Source: Clostridia bacterium (lineage in GTDB: Bacteria > Bacillota > Clostridia > UMGS1810). From it: 61,123 bases of DNA. The number at the start of each line of letters is the position of its first letter. Within the stretch, counting starts at the first letter, position 1. The notes under the pieces are model-generated. The model did not search any database, was not told where the DNA came from, and was given only the letters and a program-made list of their open reading frames with translations. Positions 9,815 to 18,228 of the stretch are shown here, in pieces. Location: the NCBI GenBank assembly GCA_016293435.1, contig JAEDEG010000001.1:1-61123 (forward strand), written 5' to 3'. The position numbers and the translations under genes are program-made.

Positions 9815-9870
9815 AGGGGAACTACAGAGCAAATTTGATTGCATCAAACCGTAGCCTCTGTAATTCCCCT
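9815..9870 (-). other. Intercistronic long hairpin
   Basis: A 15-bp stem joins AGGGGAACTACAGAG (9815-9829) with CTCTGTAATTCCCCT (9856-9870). The one non-Watson-Crick position is a G-U pair in minus-strand RNA. The loop holds a second stem, TTTGAT/ATCAAA. No U-tract follows, so it is not a classic terminator. It lies between two genes of the lyase run, 22 bases before the lyase start, and may protect or process the mRNA. Confidence 0.5.
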
Positions 9871-9906
9871 CCACCAATCAAGTCTATGCGTTCGTTTTAC
9901 TATGCT

Positions 9907-11997
9907 TTATTTCGCTGATGCAGTCAAAGGTTTGAGTGTTACCAAATCATTCCACAGGAATGCTTTAAATGTTGTACCGCCCTTTGCATCAGAGATGGTA
10001 TAGCTTAAAGGATTTTTACCCACAGATAGAGATACTTCTGTTGATTCTATAGCGGTTACAATGTCTCCGTTGTACGCTGCTACTATCAGTAAAGCGCTGT
10101 TACCAAAGCAAGAATCGCTTGCTGCTTTAGTCAAAAGTGCCGTAGCTGTTCCATTTACAACCGCAAAGTCTGAAACGGCATCTTCACGGTCATTTAAGGT
10201 AGTAAAGCAAACCTCAAACGGTTTCGCATAATTTACACCACTCGCCTTTAGACCACTCAAAAGAAGCTTATACTCTTTGCTGCCCTTCAACTCACCGGTA
10301 AGGTTCACGGTAATATTAGTACCGCTAACAGCAGCTGAAGCACCAACGCTTTCTCCGCCGTCTGTCGATTCCAATGTTGCAGTAACCTCAGAGGAGTCCA
10401 ACGTACCGTCCATTGCGATGGTAAAGCTATCGGCATAAGAGGAAACCTTTCCATCCGTCCAATCCGCCTTTGCTACCGTGGTGCTATCCTCTGTGTAGCT
10501 GATCGAAGAAAAAGACGGATATCCCTTGGTATAAGTGTATTTTATATCTGAAATCGTAGCATAATCTTCAACATCATTTGTCACCAAATGCATAAATAAA
10601 TCTGTAAGGCTCGTCAAAGCAACCTCATTGTTTGACATTCTTTGACCATTAATCCAATAGCGACACAAAGCCTTGCCGGCAGAGGCCTCATCAAAGTTGA
10701 TTTCAAAGCTCAAATTATAAGGTTGATTTGCAACACAACTGAGACCACCTCTTAATTGACCGTTCTTTAAGAGGTATCCTGTATTGCTTTCTGTTATTGG
10801 TGTGGCACTGCCGCTTTTTCCATTAAAATATGCTGTCATGCTGGTTGGGTCGGAAAAAGCAATCTTCATATCCAGCTGCAGTTTACCGTCCGTAATCGCA
10901 CTGCTGTTGTTTAACCACAATCTGTGAGCATGGGCAGTTGTTCTTCCATCGGGGTAAAAGAGCTTTAGAACACCGTTATCAATCGAAGCATTTGTATCGC
11001 CTACAATATAGAGATTTGCTCCATTGCCTGCAAGCATATCTGTTTGGCTCGGCACAGAACTTGTTGTAATTCCGTTAATCATTGTTTTCGTACTAATAGC
11101 GCCGAAATTTAGCTCCTTCTTGCTCGTCAAAACAGTTCCGTCCTCATACGTTGCCGTAACAGCCAACTCATGGATTCCGTAATTATATGAGGACACATCC
11201 ACATTTGATACAGAAAAATCCGCTTCCGTAACCGTGCCAATGTTTATTCCATCTAAGGTTACCTCTGCCTCGGTAAAGCCTGCCGGCACCGACCCGGAAA
11301 CCGTCAACGGCACTGAGCCGTTGACCAACACTCCATCTTCAGGAGCAGTAATATCCAGTGATGCCAATCTCACGTTATCCAGATGAATGGTCGCCGCGCA
11401 CAGCGGATGGAAACACACGGCAGACACACCATTAAGGTCGGTGTATCCAAACGTACGGGTATCCGCCGTCACAGTCTCTTTCGTCTCTTTGTCTGTCAAA
11501 TTGTATGTAAACTTACCTGTGGTACAATCCACAACGGTTCTCACCGTGTACCATTTCCCTGCATCCCATGAAGCAGAACCGGCTTTGCCATCTGTAGAGA
11601 AAAGATTCATGGACTTACGCCAATGGCCATTTTTGTCTTTTACAGTTACCGCAAGCACACCGTTTGAACTGTCGGTATACTCATAGCCATCTTCAATCAT
11701 CACATCATACGAAATCACAAAAGAGCCTTTCGTTGCTACCGTTTGATTAAAGCGCAAATTGTAAGTGTTTCCATTATCCAAGCCATCTTTTGCATCGGAA
11801 ACAATGGTTGCCACACCATTCTCCAGAGTTCTTGAAACTGTGCCTGTTAATGGTTGTGAACCACTTTCCACCACTTCTGCAGGCCAATCCAAAAGACCGT
11901 CAAAGTCAAATGTTGCCGTTGCAGCTAACACAGCCGGAATCGACAGCATGGACAAAACCATGAACCATGCTAAAACAGTTGCCAAAATTTTTTTCAT
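9907..11997 (-). CDS. Secreted laminin-G/Ig-like glycan-binding protein
   Basis: A 696-residue exported protein with a signal peptide (MKKILATVLAWFMVLSML, cleavage near LAATA). No catalytic domain is recognised. In order: a laminin-G-like domain (about 28-215); an Ig-like domain beginning ITAPEDGVLVNGSVPLTVSG; a second laminin-G-like domain (about 310-500); a bacterial Ig-like/SbsA-type domain (about 505-600); and a C-terminal module ending FKAFLWNDLVTLKPL, shared with two neighbours. Start ATG 11997 was chosen because AGGTGG precedes it and a signal peptide begins exactly there; an upstream in-frame ATG at 12093 would add 32 residues without a leader. Probable role: binding polysaccharide or organising lyases at the cell surface. 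This is inference. Confidence 0.65.
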   Translation of the reverse strand: MKKILATVLAWFMVLSMLSIPAVLAATATFDFDGLLDWPAEVVESGSQPLTGTVSRTLENGVATIVSDAKDGLDNGNTYNLRFNQTVATKGSFVISYDVMIEDGYEYTDSSNGVLAVTVKDKNGHWRKSMNLFSTDGKAGSASWDAGKWYTVRTVVDCTTGKFTYNLTDKETKETVTADTRTFGYTDLNGVSAVCFHPLCAATIHLDNVRLASLDITAPEDGVLVNGSVPLTVSGSVPAGFTEAEVTLDGINIGTVTEADFSVSNVDVSSYNYGIHELAVTATYEDGTVLTSKKELNFGAISTKTMINGITTSSVPSQTDMLAGNGANLYIVGDTNASIDNGVLKLFYPDGRTTAHAHRLWLNNSSAITDGKLQLDMKIAFSDPTSMTAYFNGKSGSATPITESNTGYLLKNGQLRGGLSCVANQPYNLSFEINFDEASAGKALCRYWINGQRMSNNEVALTSLTDLFMHLVTNDVEDYATISDIKYTYTKGYPSFSSISYTEDSTTVAKADWTDGKVSSYADSFTIAMDGTLDSSEVTATLESTDGGESVGASAAVSGTNITVNLTGELKGSKEYKLLLSGLKASGVNYAKPFEVCFTTLNDREDAVSDFAVVNGTATALLTKAASDSCFGNSALLIVAAYNGDIVTAIESTEVSLSVGKNPLSYTISDAKGGTTFKAFLWNDLVTLKPLTASAK

Positions 11998-12089
11998 AAA
12001 AATTTCCACCTTTCCATTTTTAAAATTTATTTCTCTTTGTATTGCTTTTGCAAATTTTCTCCCAACCGCCACATATTTAGGTGAGCTTT

Positions 12090-13730
12090 TCAATTGTTTA
12101 ACTTATATGCTTTGGTAAGTGCTTTGCGTTCAGCTAAAGAATTCAGAATATAACATTCTACCGAAAAACTCTCTGCATATCGTTCGTCTGATGGTATCAT
12201 CACACTAAGTGACTGTGGAGTACTTTCGGAGTGTGCATCTGCAGAAATCTCTGCCGCAGTAATTGCACAAAGGCGAGTGCCGCAATATATTGCTGCAACA
12301 GCCACTGCAGTTTGTGCCTGCAGCGAACGATTGCTTAATGTGATTACAGCATCAACAACATCGCCTCTTTTTAGTTGCCTTGCCGAAACACAATTACTGC
12401 CGTTTTTCATATAAGTTACATTTTTTAAACCTATTTCCTCTGTATTTACCGTAAAACGTTTTTCATACTTTACAATCTCCTGTGTATCCGGAAAACGAAT
12501 ACCCATTTGCACAACAATTTCTCCATCAGGTAAATTTTCTGCAAACTCTATCACCGCTGCACCTGCACTGTCTAACCGCGAAGATGAAACCGCAAGTTCT
12601 TTGCCGTCTGCAAATACAGAAAGTTCACTTATGTCTGTGCTTACCGCCGCAGGAGAAATACTTTCAAGCTTTATTACTCTGGCGGGCTCCGAAATTACAT
12701 TTGTATCTGCCGAAACAAAGCTTTCATCCGACGCCTTATATTTCAAGGTGTTATAGCCACTTAAAACATCTGTTTGAGTAAGTACTACATTATCTAAATA
12801 AAAGCCTTGTGCATCGGTGTATGCATCCGTAACGTAGTATTCAAATTTTATCTGTGTGAGATTATTAGCATTGGCATGTGCCTCGATATTGTTTTTGGTT
12901 GATACCGGTTCATTATTTACATATACACTTTCTCGCTTTGTATAGGTGTTGAGAACCTGCTTTACATGCATCCATTCGCCCTTAAGATACGGAATCGATG
13001 TACCGTGATAGAATCCTCCTCTCGAGAACAAATATTGCCCTCCAAAATATCCGAAAGTACCTGACGAGTTTTTTGTTTCAATATCTACACGACCCGGATT
13101 CAGAATTTTTATATCATATTCCAATTCAATAACACCCGAAAGCGCATCAAATTGCTTCATTATGAAGAAACCGTCTTTTGCTCCATTTACTGTAATATTT
13201 CTCAATGTCGGATTTTCTGCAATCACCCTACCTATGGAGCCGTTTTCATCTCCGTCCTTCCCTTCTCCCATAACCGTGCGAATATAAACATCAGTGCCAT
13301 CGGCTGCCGTTCCGACCTTTTTGTCAGGCTCCACAGTCCATCCATCGTTTGCACCATTCGTAAATGTTTCATTTACAATTGGTTTTGCGAGACTTTTTTG
13401 AATTGAAAATTTACTCTCTGCTACTGCAGAGGAGCCTTCGTCAAACACAACAACCGAAACTGTATGTTCACCAATGCGCAGAGTATCGGCAATTGAAACG
13501 CTATTTTCGCCCTCTGAGGTTAAAAATGCAATTTCCTCTCCATCTAACTTAACTATTGCCTGCGCACCAACCGGCGCACTAAACTCTATACTGCTAAGGC
13601 TCACATCACATATCGACCCATTTACAGGAGACAGAATTTCTACATTTATCTCTGCGCTGACAGGAAAACAAAAAAGACTTAAAATCACTGCAAAAACAAC
13701 AAGCATAGAAGTAACTTTTTTCCAATTCAT
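12090..13730 (-). CDS. Secreted Ig-like/laminin-G protein
   Basis: A 546-residue exported protein with signal peptide (VVFAVILSLFCFPVSA, cleavage near residue 27). An Ig-like domain (about 30-115, VEILSPVNGSICDVSLSS) precedes a laminin-G-like beta-sandwich (about 125-320; GEWMHVKQVLNTYTKRESVY is characteristic). A further beta-rich region and a C-terminal segment ending SVECYILNSLAERKAL resemble the terminal module of the neighbours. No catalytic motif is recognised. RBS AAAGGT is weak and 66 bases separate it from the preceding lyase gene, so translation may be lower. It probably binds carbohydrate as an accessory to the two lyases; precise ligand unknown. Confidence 0.6.
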   Translation of the reverse strand: MNWKKVTSMLVVFAVILSLFCFPVSAEINVEILSPVNGSICDVSLSSIEFSAPVGAQAIVKLDGEEIAFLTSEGENSVSIADTLRIGEHTVSVVVFDEGSSAVAESKFSIQKSLAKPIVNETFTNGANDGWTVEPDKKVGTAADGTDVYIRTVMGEGKDGDENGSIGRVIAENPTLRNITVNGAKDGFFIMKQFDALSGVIELEYDIKILNPGRVDIETKNSSGTFGYFGGQYLFSRGGFYHGTSIPYLKGEWMHVKQVLNTYTKRESVYVNNEPVSTKNNIEAHANANNLTQIKFEYYVTDAYTDAQGFYLDNVVLTQTDVLSGYNTLKYKASDESFVSADTNVISEPARVIKLESISPAAVSTDISELSVFADGKELAVSSSRLDSAGAAVIEFAENLPDGEIVVQMGIRFPDTQEIVKYEKRFTVNTEEIGLKNVTYMKNGSNCVSARQLKRGDVVDAVITLSNRSLQAQTAVAVAAIYCGTRLCAITAAEISADAHSESTPQSLSVMIPSDERYAESFSVECYILNSLAERKALTKAYKLNN

Positions 13731-13796
13731 AGTTTCAATACCTTTCTGTTTAAAGTTTTTCTGCTACGAAGCTGCACTCCGCAGCAGTTGTTTTTT

Positions 13797-16700
13797 CTAT
13801 TCCTGAAATACCCGAAAATCTCCAATACTTGTATAAGCAGAGCCTTGTGTATTACCATTCCCGATTAAACGAATATATCTCGCCTTACCCGGAATTTTCA
13901 GCGACTCGTATCCGGCTGTTTCTCCCGTGGACTGACCAGAGAATACCTTTGTAAAGTTGATGCCGTCCATAGAATACAAAATATCATAGTTTGCCTTTCT
14001 CTCATTGCCGAGATAGAAGACAAGAGAAACCCCGTCAAATTCCAATACTTCACCCATATCAATTTCAAACCATGCTCCTATTTTGCCTTGTGCATAATAA
14101 GATTTCATGCTATCATCTGTCATGTTTTTAGGTCCATTGTCCATCTCGGGAATAGTCATTCCGTAAGCATGGACAGGAGCAATAAGTGTTCCCATCTGTC
14201 CCACCGTCGGAGTTACCGCAAAAATATTTTCGCGAATCGTAATCGGTCTTTCGCTAGATACATTGTAACTTACGACACAAACCACAGGCTTTTGACCGGC
14301 AACCACAAGTGTGATTTCAGTGTACTCGTCAAAATTCTGCGCCTGCTTTATAGTAACATTACCCATATCAGAGGTTGCCGTAATCTGCGGAATTTGCTTT
14401 GTGCCGTAGGGCAGATCTATAGTGTAGTTCCTCTTGCCCGGCATAAACCCGGAAATCAACTCCCCGTCTGCATAAATACCGCTGAATTTCGCCAGTTGCG
14501 GAAGTTCTCCGTCCGGAATTGTCCATTCGTCAATCGGCGTGTAAATAAGTGGTGTCTGCTCATATTTGCCGTTGTCGGGCGATAATTTGACCGCAATTAC
14601 AGCATCACCGCTGACCGATGGCGCATAAATAGTCAGCTTTCTAAAAGCTGCGTTTGAGCTCTGACCTGCAACCTTCGGTGAAGTCGGCAGTGGCTCGGCG
14701 GGCATATCCATTAATGTGTAGCCCTCTATGTTGCTGTAAACTTCAACAGTCAATGTTTGACCGCTGTTTGAAATCAGCTTTGCTTTGGTATTGCTTATAA
14801 TCTCGATTTCTGTCGCAGTATGCATGAACCAATACAGCTCTGTATTATCATTAACTGTCAACTCATCTTGTACAATCAGCGAATTTCTTTCGTCACCAAA
14901 ATAATATCCTCTGATGTACTTCGAAGCATCTCTTTGATATGCTTGTGTTAAATCAAATGCCGCAAAGGCCCCCATAGGATTATCTGTTTCTAACTTCGTG
15001 AGCGTACCCTGCACTCCAAGCTCCTGACCATAGTAGTTTTCTACATCTTCCTTTGGATTGAGCACAATACAGTTTTCGCCTTCGGGACGTTTCCTGTAAA
15101 TGTTGTAACCTTTGAGTCCGAAATAATTCGGAAGATTATAGCTGTCGGAACCTAAATCTCTTGCCCATATAACATTGTCCGATTCAAAAACAAACGAGCC
15201 AAGATCAAGCATGTCATGTGGCATATTTGTCCAACCTGCATGGAAACCAACGAAAGTCGGGTCAGATATTTCACGCGAATTGGTGAAGCCGCCGGTATCT
15301 ACACCGTAGAAATAATAATCCAACGGCAGCTGCGATATATCGGGAGTAACGCCGCGGTCGGTTACCGCCCTGCTATAGTAGAACATGGCACGTAGATTTA
15401 TTACATGGCCACCCAATGTTTTTTGTACTCTTGCTGCCTCTGCACTTATTGGGTCATTGTATCTCCAAGCAAAGAACTCACGAGACGGATCATTGATAAA
15501 TCCACCGCCATCATCGTGATACTGCATATGATAATCAGTGCTTTGCAAGTAGGTGAATGGGTCTCCTGCTTTTATAAAGCCCTTAGCATCACCAAGGCCG
15601 TAATCCGTTTTACAGCAATTAAATAATGCACCCAAAGCCATGACAAAATTTTCCAACATGTACTCCGAGTAGCTGACACCCTCATAATACCCACCATCGG
15701 GATAATATAACCCCACAGCAGTTTCCAACGATTTCATCAAATTTTCCATTAAATAATTGGTTTGAGGCTGCATATCTTCTTCGTCTGCCATCGCAAGCGT
15801 TAGCATTAATAGACCGCCGCCTATAACGCCCACAAAGTTGTCCTGCAAGGTAATCCAGTATGGACCGACACCTGTCTGATAGTCTGTAATCTGGTCGGCA
15901 AACGGTAAACGCAAGACCGCCTCACGAATCGTTTTCATCTTCTCTTTACCGTCATCAGTTGCCGTCATGTAATTGTAAAAGCTGTCATAGCCGATTGCCA
16001 TGCCTGCCGCCCAGTGTCCCGTTGTCAAATTGGCTGTTTCCCACGACATATCCTTCCATTGTGCCATTGCAAGCATCATTTCGACACCCTTTGCCGCATA
16101 GACGGGATCCTCTGTGATGAGGTATGCCTCCGCCAAGTCTTCAATTGCCGCTTGGAATGTAAAACGTGCTGCCCGTTGCTTTTCCGAAGCCTCCAATGTC
16201 GCAAAATAGGAATAATCCTCTTTTGCCCATTCATCTGCCTCTGCAATCAGCTCTTTGTATGCCCTTTTCCATTCAGGTGAAGATTGAATTTTGCCTTGAA
16301 TGTATTTAACATCATCTGATGTATAAAGAATACGCGGATGCTGTTTGTTCGGAAAATTATCGACAAGCGCCTTCGTCATTTGTGCACCGGTCGGATTGTC
16401 AAACTGCATGTATCTGTAGATTAAATCTATGGGGTGGAACAAAATATGCCTGTCAAGATAATGATATTCGCTCGTGTTTTCCAATTCATCGTCAGACAAC
16501 ACCACAAAACCTCTGTTATCCCATATCACTTTTTTCTTTAACAACTGCTCTGCCACTGCACGAAGCGGGAAATAGACAATGCCGTTTTCCTCGACAGGAG
16601 CAGGCTCTACTTTCATAGAACGTGAACCGACAGAAATCGTTCCCGCGACTTTATCATACACAAAGCTTTTTTTTGTGACCTCTTCTAAAAGTGTCTGCGG

Positions 16701-18215
16701 AATCATCAGACTTCCGCAGATGTTGCGCACTTTTTTCTTATCATCGGTTGGGATTATTTTCTTACCGTTTACATACATTGCATCATTTGTTGTCATAAAG
16801 ACGGTTCTGCCCTTCAAAGCCTCTCCCAGCTTATCCTTTGGATCCATAACGGAGTAGTCGTTGAAGCCGGAGTTATCATCATCTCCGACATTATCTGACA
16901 CAAATAGCGAATCATCCTGAAGCGTTTTACCGGTATAAATTCTAATCCAGTCAAACGAAACATCAAAATTACTTCCTGCTTGATTTAAAACGTCTACACG
17001 AAAGGTCACCGGATAGTTGTCCGTAGGAACCGCGTGTAAAGCCGCAAATTCACCATTTATATATACCTCTGCTTTTCCTGCAGGAATGTTATATACAAAG
17101 GAAAGTCGCACCCATTCGTCCTTTGGTATGCTGCCTATACTCTTGCCTGCGCCATGGGATGAGATTGAACCACCCGTGGAAATATCGTAGCCCAGCCGCC
17201 ACTTTGAGTTCATGTCCTTGGCGTCGAGAATACCAATGCTTGCATTGCCCGTTAAGCTGTTGATTTTAAAACGGACATCGTACACATATTTCATGCATTC
17301 GCGTAAATCGTTGTTAACTACATCAAAAAATCCGCCGCCCACAACCTTTTCGTCCGCCACTACACGAAGACAACCGTTTCTATCATTATCTGATTCCCAT
17401 TTAAAAACGGCACCTTTTGGAGAAGCTTCGCCGTTGTGAGTTGAATGTGTTTTAACCATAGCAATGGAATCATCAAACTCCATATCCGTCAAAATCTTTA
17501 CGGAACTATCTATGCTCTGGGTCGGGGTAAACTCCAGCACTTCGTTGTTGACCGTTTCTGCCGGAAACGTACGCTGCCACGGAAGATCTTCACCTTCATA
17601 AACGCGGATGTTATCTACATAAATATCTGTTTCTGTTTCACCGTCATCAATCTGAAATTCAACCGTTTGCGGATGCATCCAAAAGCCGTTCGGCAAAAAC
17701 CAATTGCGCACAATACATCTTTTGTCAATGTACACATCATAAACCTGTTGCTCCCAATCTACCACAATCGTATAGGTCCTGTAAATTCCGTCCGGTACCG
17801 TACCAACGATTTTTCCATCTGATAAACGCATGCTTCTATCTTCATTCAAAGTAAGCAACGCCAGCTTCTTCTCACCTGAAATCATATTAAAAAGCTTCCC
17901 GGAAAACTCTTTACCCGTCATTTTAATTTTTGCACTAAATACACTTTTCGTAGGCTCTGCACTTGGGAGCGTCAAGCTGAAAATAACCGGATCTCCCCAC
18001 GCTCTCGAAAAGAACACTTTATTTCCGTTCTCGTCAAGCACTCTTGTATCCAAACCTGTGGATGCCGTAAAATTTTTAATTTTAGCACTGTTGGCAGGAT
18101 AGGATGAAAATTCTTCAGAATACCAAACCTCTCCCAAATCCGCCACTGCGAAAACAGGAACGGACGAAAATAACATCAAGACAGATAACAGCACTGCAAT
18201 CCATTGTTTTTTCAT
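13797..18215 (-). CDS. Giant secreted heparinase II/III-type polysaccharide lyase (paralog 2)
   Basis: About 1472 residues with a signal peptide (WIAVLLSVLMLFSSVPVFA). Two laminin-G-like domains (about 30-215 and 235-430) are followed by a copper-amine-oxidase-N-like module (about 470-590), then the (alpha/alpha) toroid (GHWAAGMAIGYDSF near 733, GYYEGVSYSEYM near 840) and the heparinase II/III beta domain (HDMLDLGSFVFESDN near 1000). The protein ends with a cadherin-like beta segment and an F5/8-type discoidin domain (about 1335-1470). It shares the motif blocks of the 5699-9793 paralog but carries a different C-terminus. Start ATG 18215 has AGGAGG 9 bases upstream; an in-frame GTG at 18224 lies inside that site. 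It begins 14 bases after the upstream SLH gene ends. Confidence 0.75.
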   Translation of the reverse strand: MKKQWIAVLLSVLMLFSSVPVFAVADLGEVWYSEEFSSYPANSAKIKNFTASTGLDTRVLDENGNKVFFSRAWGDPVIFSLTLPSAEPTKSVFSAKIKMTGKEFSGKLFNMISGEKKLALLTLNEDRSMRLSDGKIVGTVPDGIYRTYTIVVDWEQQVYDVYIDKRCIVRNWFLPNGFWMHPQTVEFQIDDGETETDIYVDNIRVYEGEDLPWQRTFPAETVNNEVLEFTPTQSIDSSVKILTDMEFDDSIAMVKTHSTHNGEASPKGAVFKWESDNDRNGCLRVVADEKVVGGGFFDVVNNDLRECMKYVYDVRFKINSLTGNASIGILDAKDMNSKWRLGYDISTGGSISSHGAGKSIGSIPKDEWVRLSFVYNIPAGKAEVYINGEFAALHAVPTDNYPVTFRVDVLNQAGSNFDVSFDWIRIYTGKTLQDDSLFVSDNVGDDDNSGFNDYSVMDPKDKLGEALKGRTVFMTTNDAMYVNGKKIIPTDDKKKVRNICGSLMIPQTLLEEVTKKSFVYDKVAGTISVGSRSMKVEPAPVEENGIVYFPLRAVAEQLLKKKVIWDNRGFVVLSDDELENTSEYHYLDRHILFHPIDLIYRYMQFDNPTGAQMTKALVDNFPNKQHPRILYTSDDVKYIQGKIQSSPEWKRAYKELIAEADEWAKEDYSYFATLEASEKQRAARFTFQAAIEDLAEAYLITEDPVYAAKGVEMMLAMAQWKDMSWETANLTTGHWAAGMAIGYDSFYNYMTATDDGKEKMKTIREAVLRLPFADQITDYQTGVGPYWITLQDNFVGVIGGGLLMLTLAMADEEDMQPQTNYLMENLMKSLETAVGLYYPDGGYYEGVSYSEYMLENFVMALGALFNCCKTDYGLGDAKGFIKAGDPFTYLQSTDYHMQYHDDGGGFINDPSREFFAWRYNDPISAEAARVQKTLGGHVINLRAMFYYSRAVTDRGVTPDISQLPLDYYFYGVDTGGFTNSREISDPTFVGFHAGWTNMPHDMLDLGSFVFESDNVIWARDLGSDSYNLPNYFGLKGYNIYRKRPEGENCIVLNPKEDVENYYGQELGVQGTLTKLETDNPMGAFAAFDLTQAYQRDASKYIRGYYFGDERNSLIVQDELTVNDNTELYWFMHTATEIEIISNTKAKLISNSGQTLTVEVYSNIEGYTLMDMPAEPLPTSPKVAGQSSNAAFRKLTIYAPSVSGDAVIAVKLSPDNGKYEQTPLIYTPIDEWTIPDGELPQLAKFSGIYADGELISGFMPGKRNYTIDLPYGTKQIPQITATSDMGNVTIKQAQNFDEYTEITLVVAGQKPVVCVVSYNVSSERPITIRENIFAVTPTVGQMGTLIAPVHAYGMTIPEMDNGPKNMTDDSMKSYYAQGKIGAWFEIDMGEVLEFDGVSLVFYLGNERKANYDILYSMDGINFTKVFSGQSTGETAGYESLKIPGKARYIRLIGNGNTQGSAYTSIGDFRVFQE

Positions 18216-18228
18216 GCTACGCACCTCC

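Noticed and set aside
13761..13798. A hairpin followed by TTGTTTTTT on the plus strand between two minus-strand genes.
   Set aside because: The stem has a mismatch on the plus strand, there is no plus-strand gene to terminate, and on the transcribed strand it lacks a U-tract.
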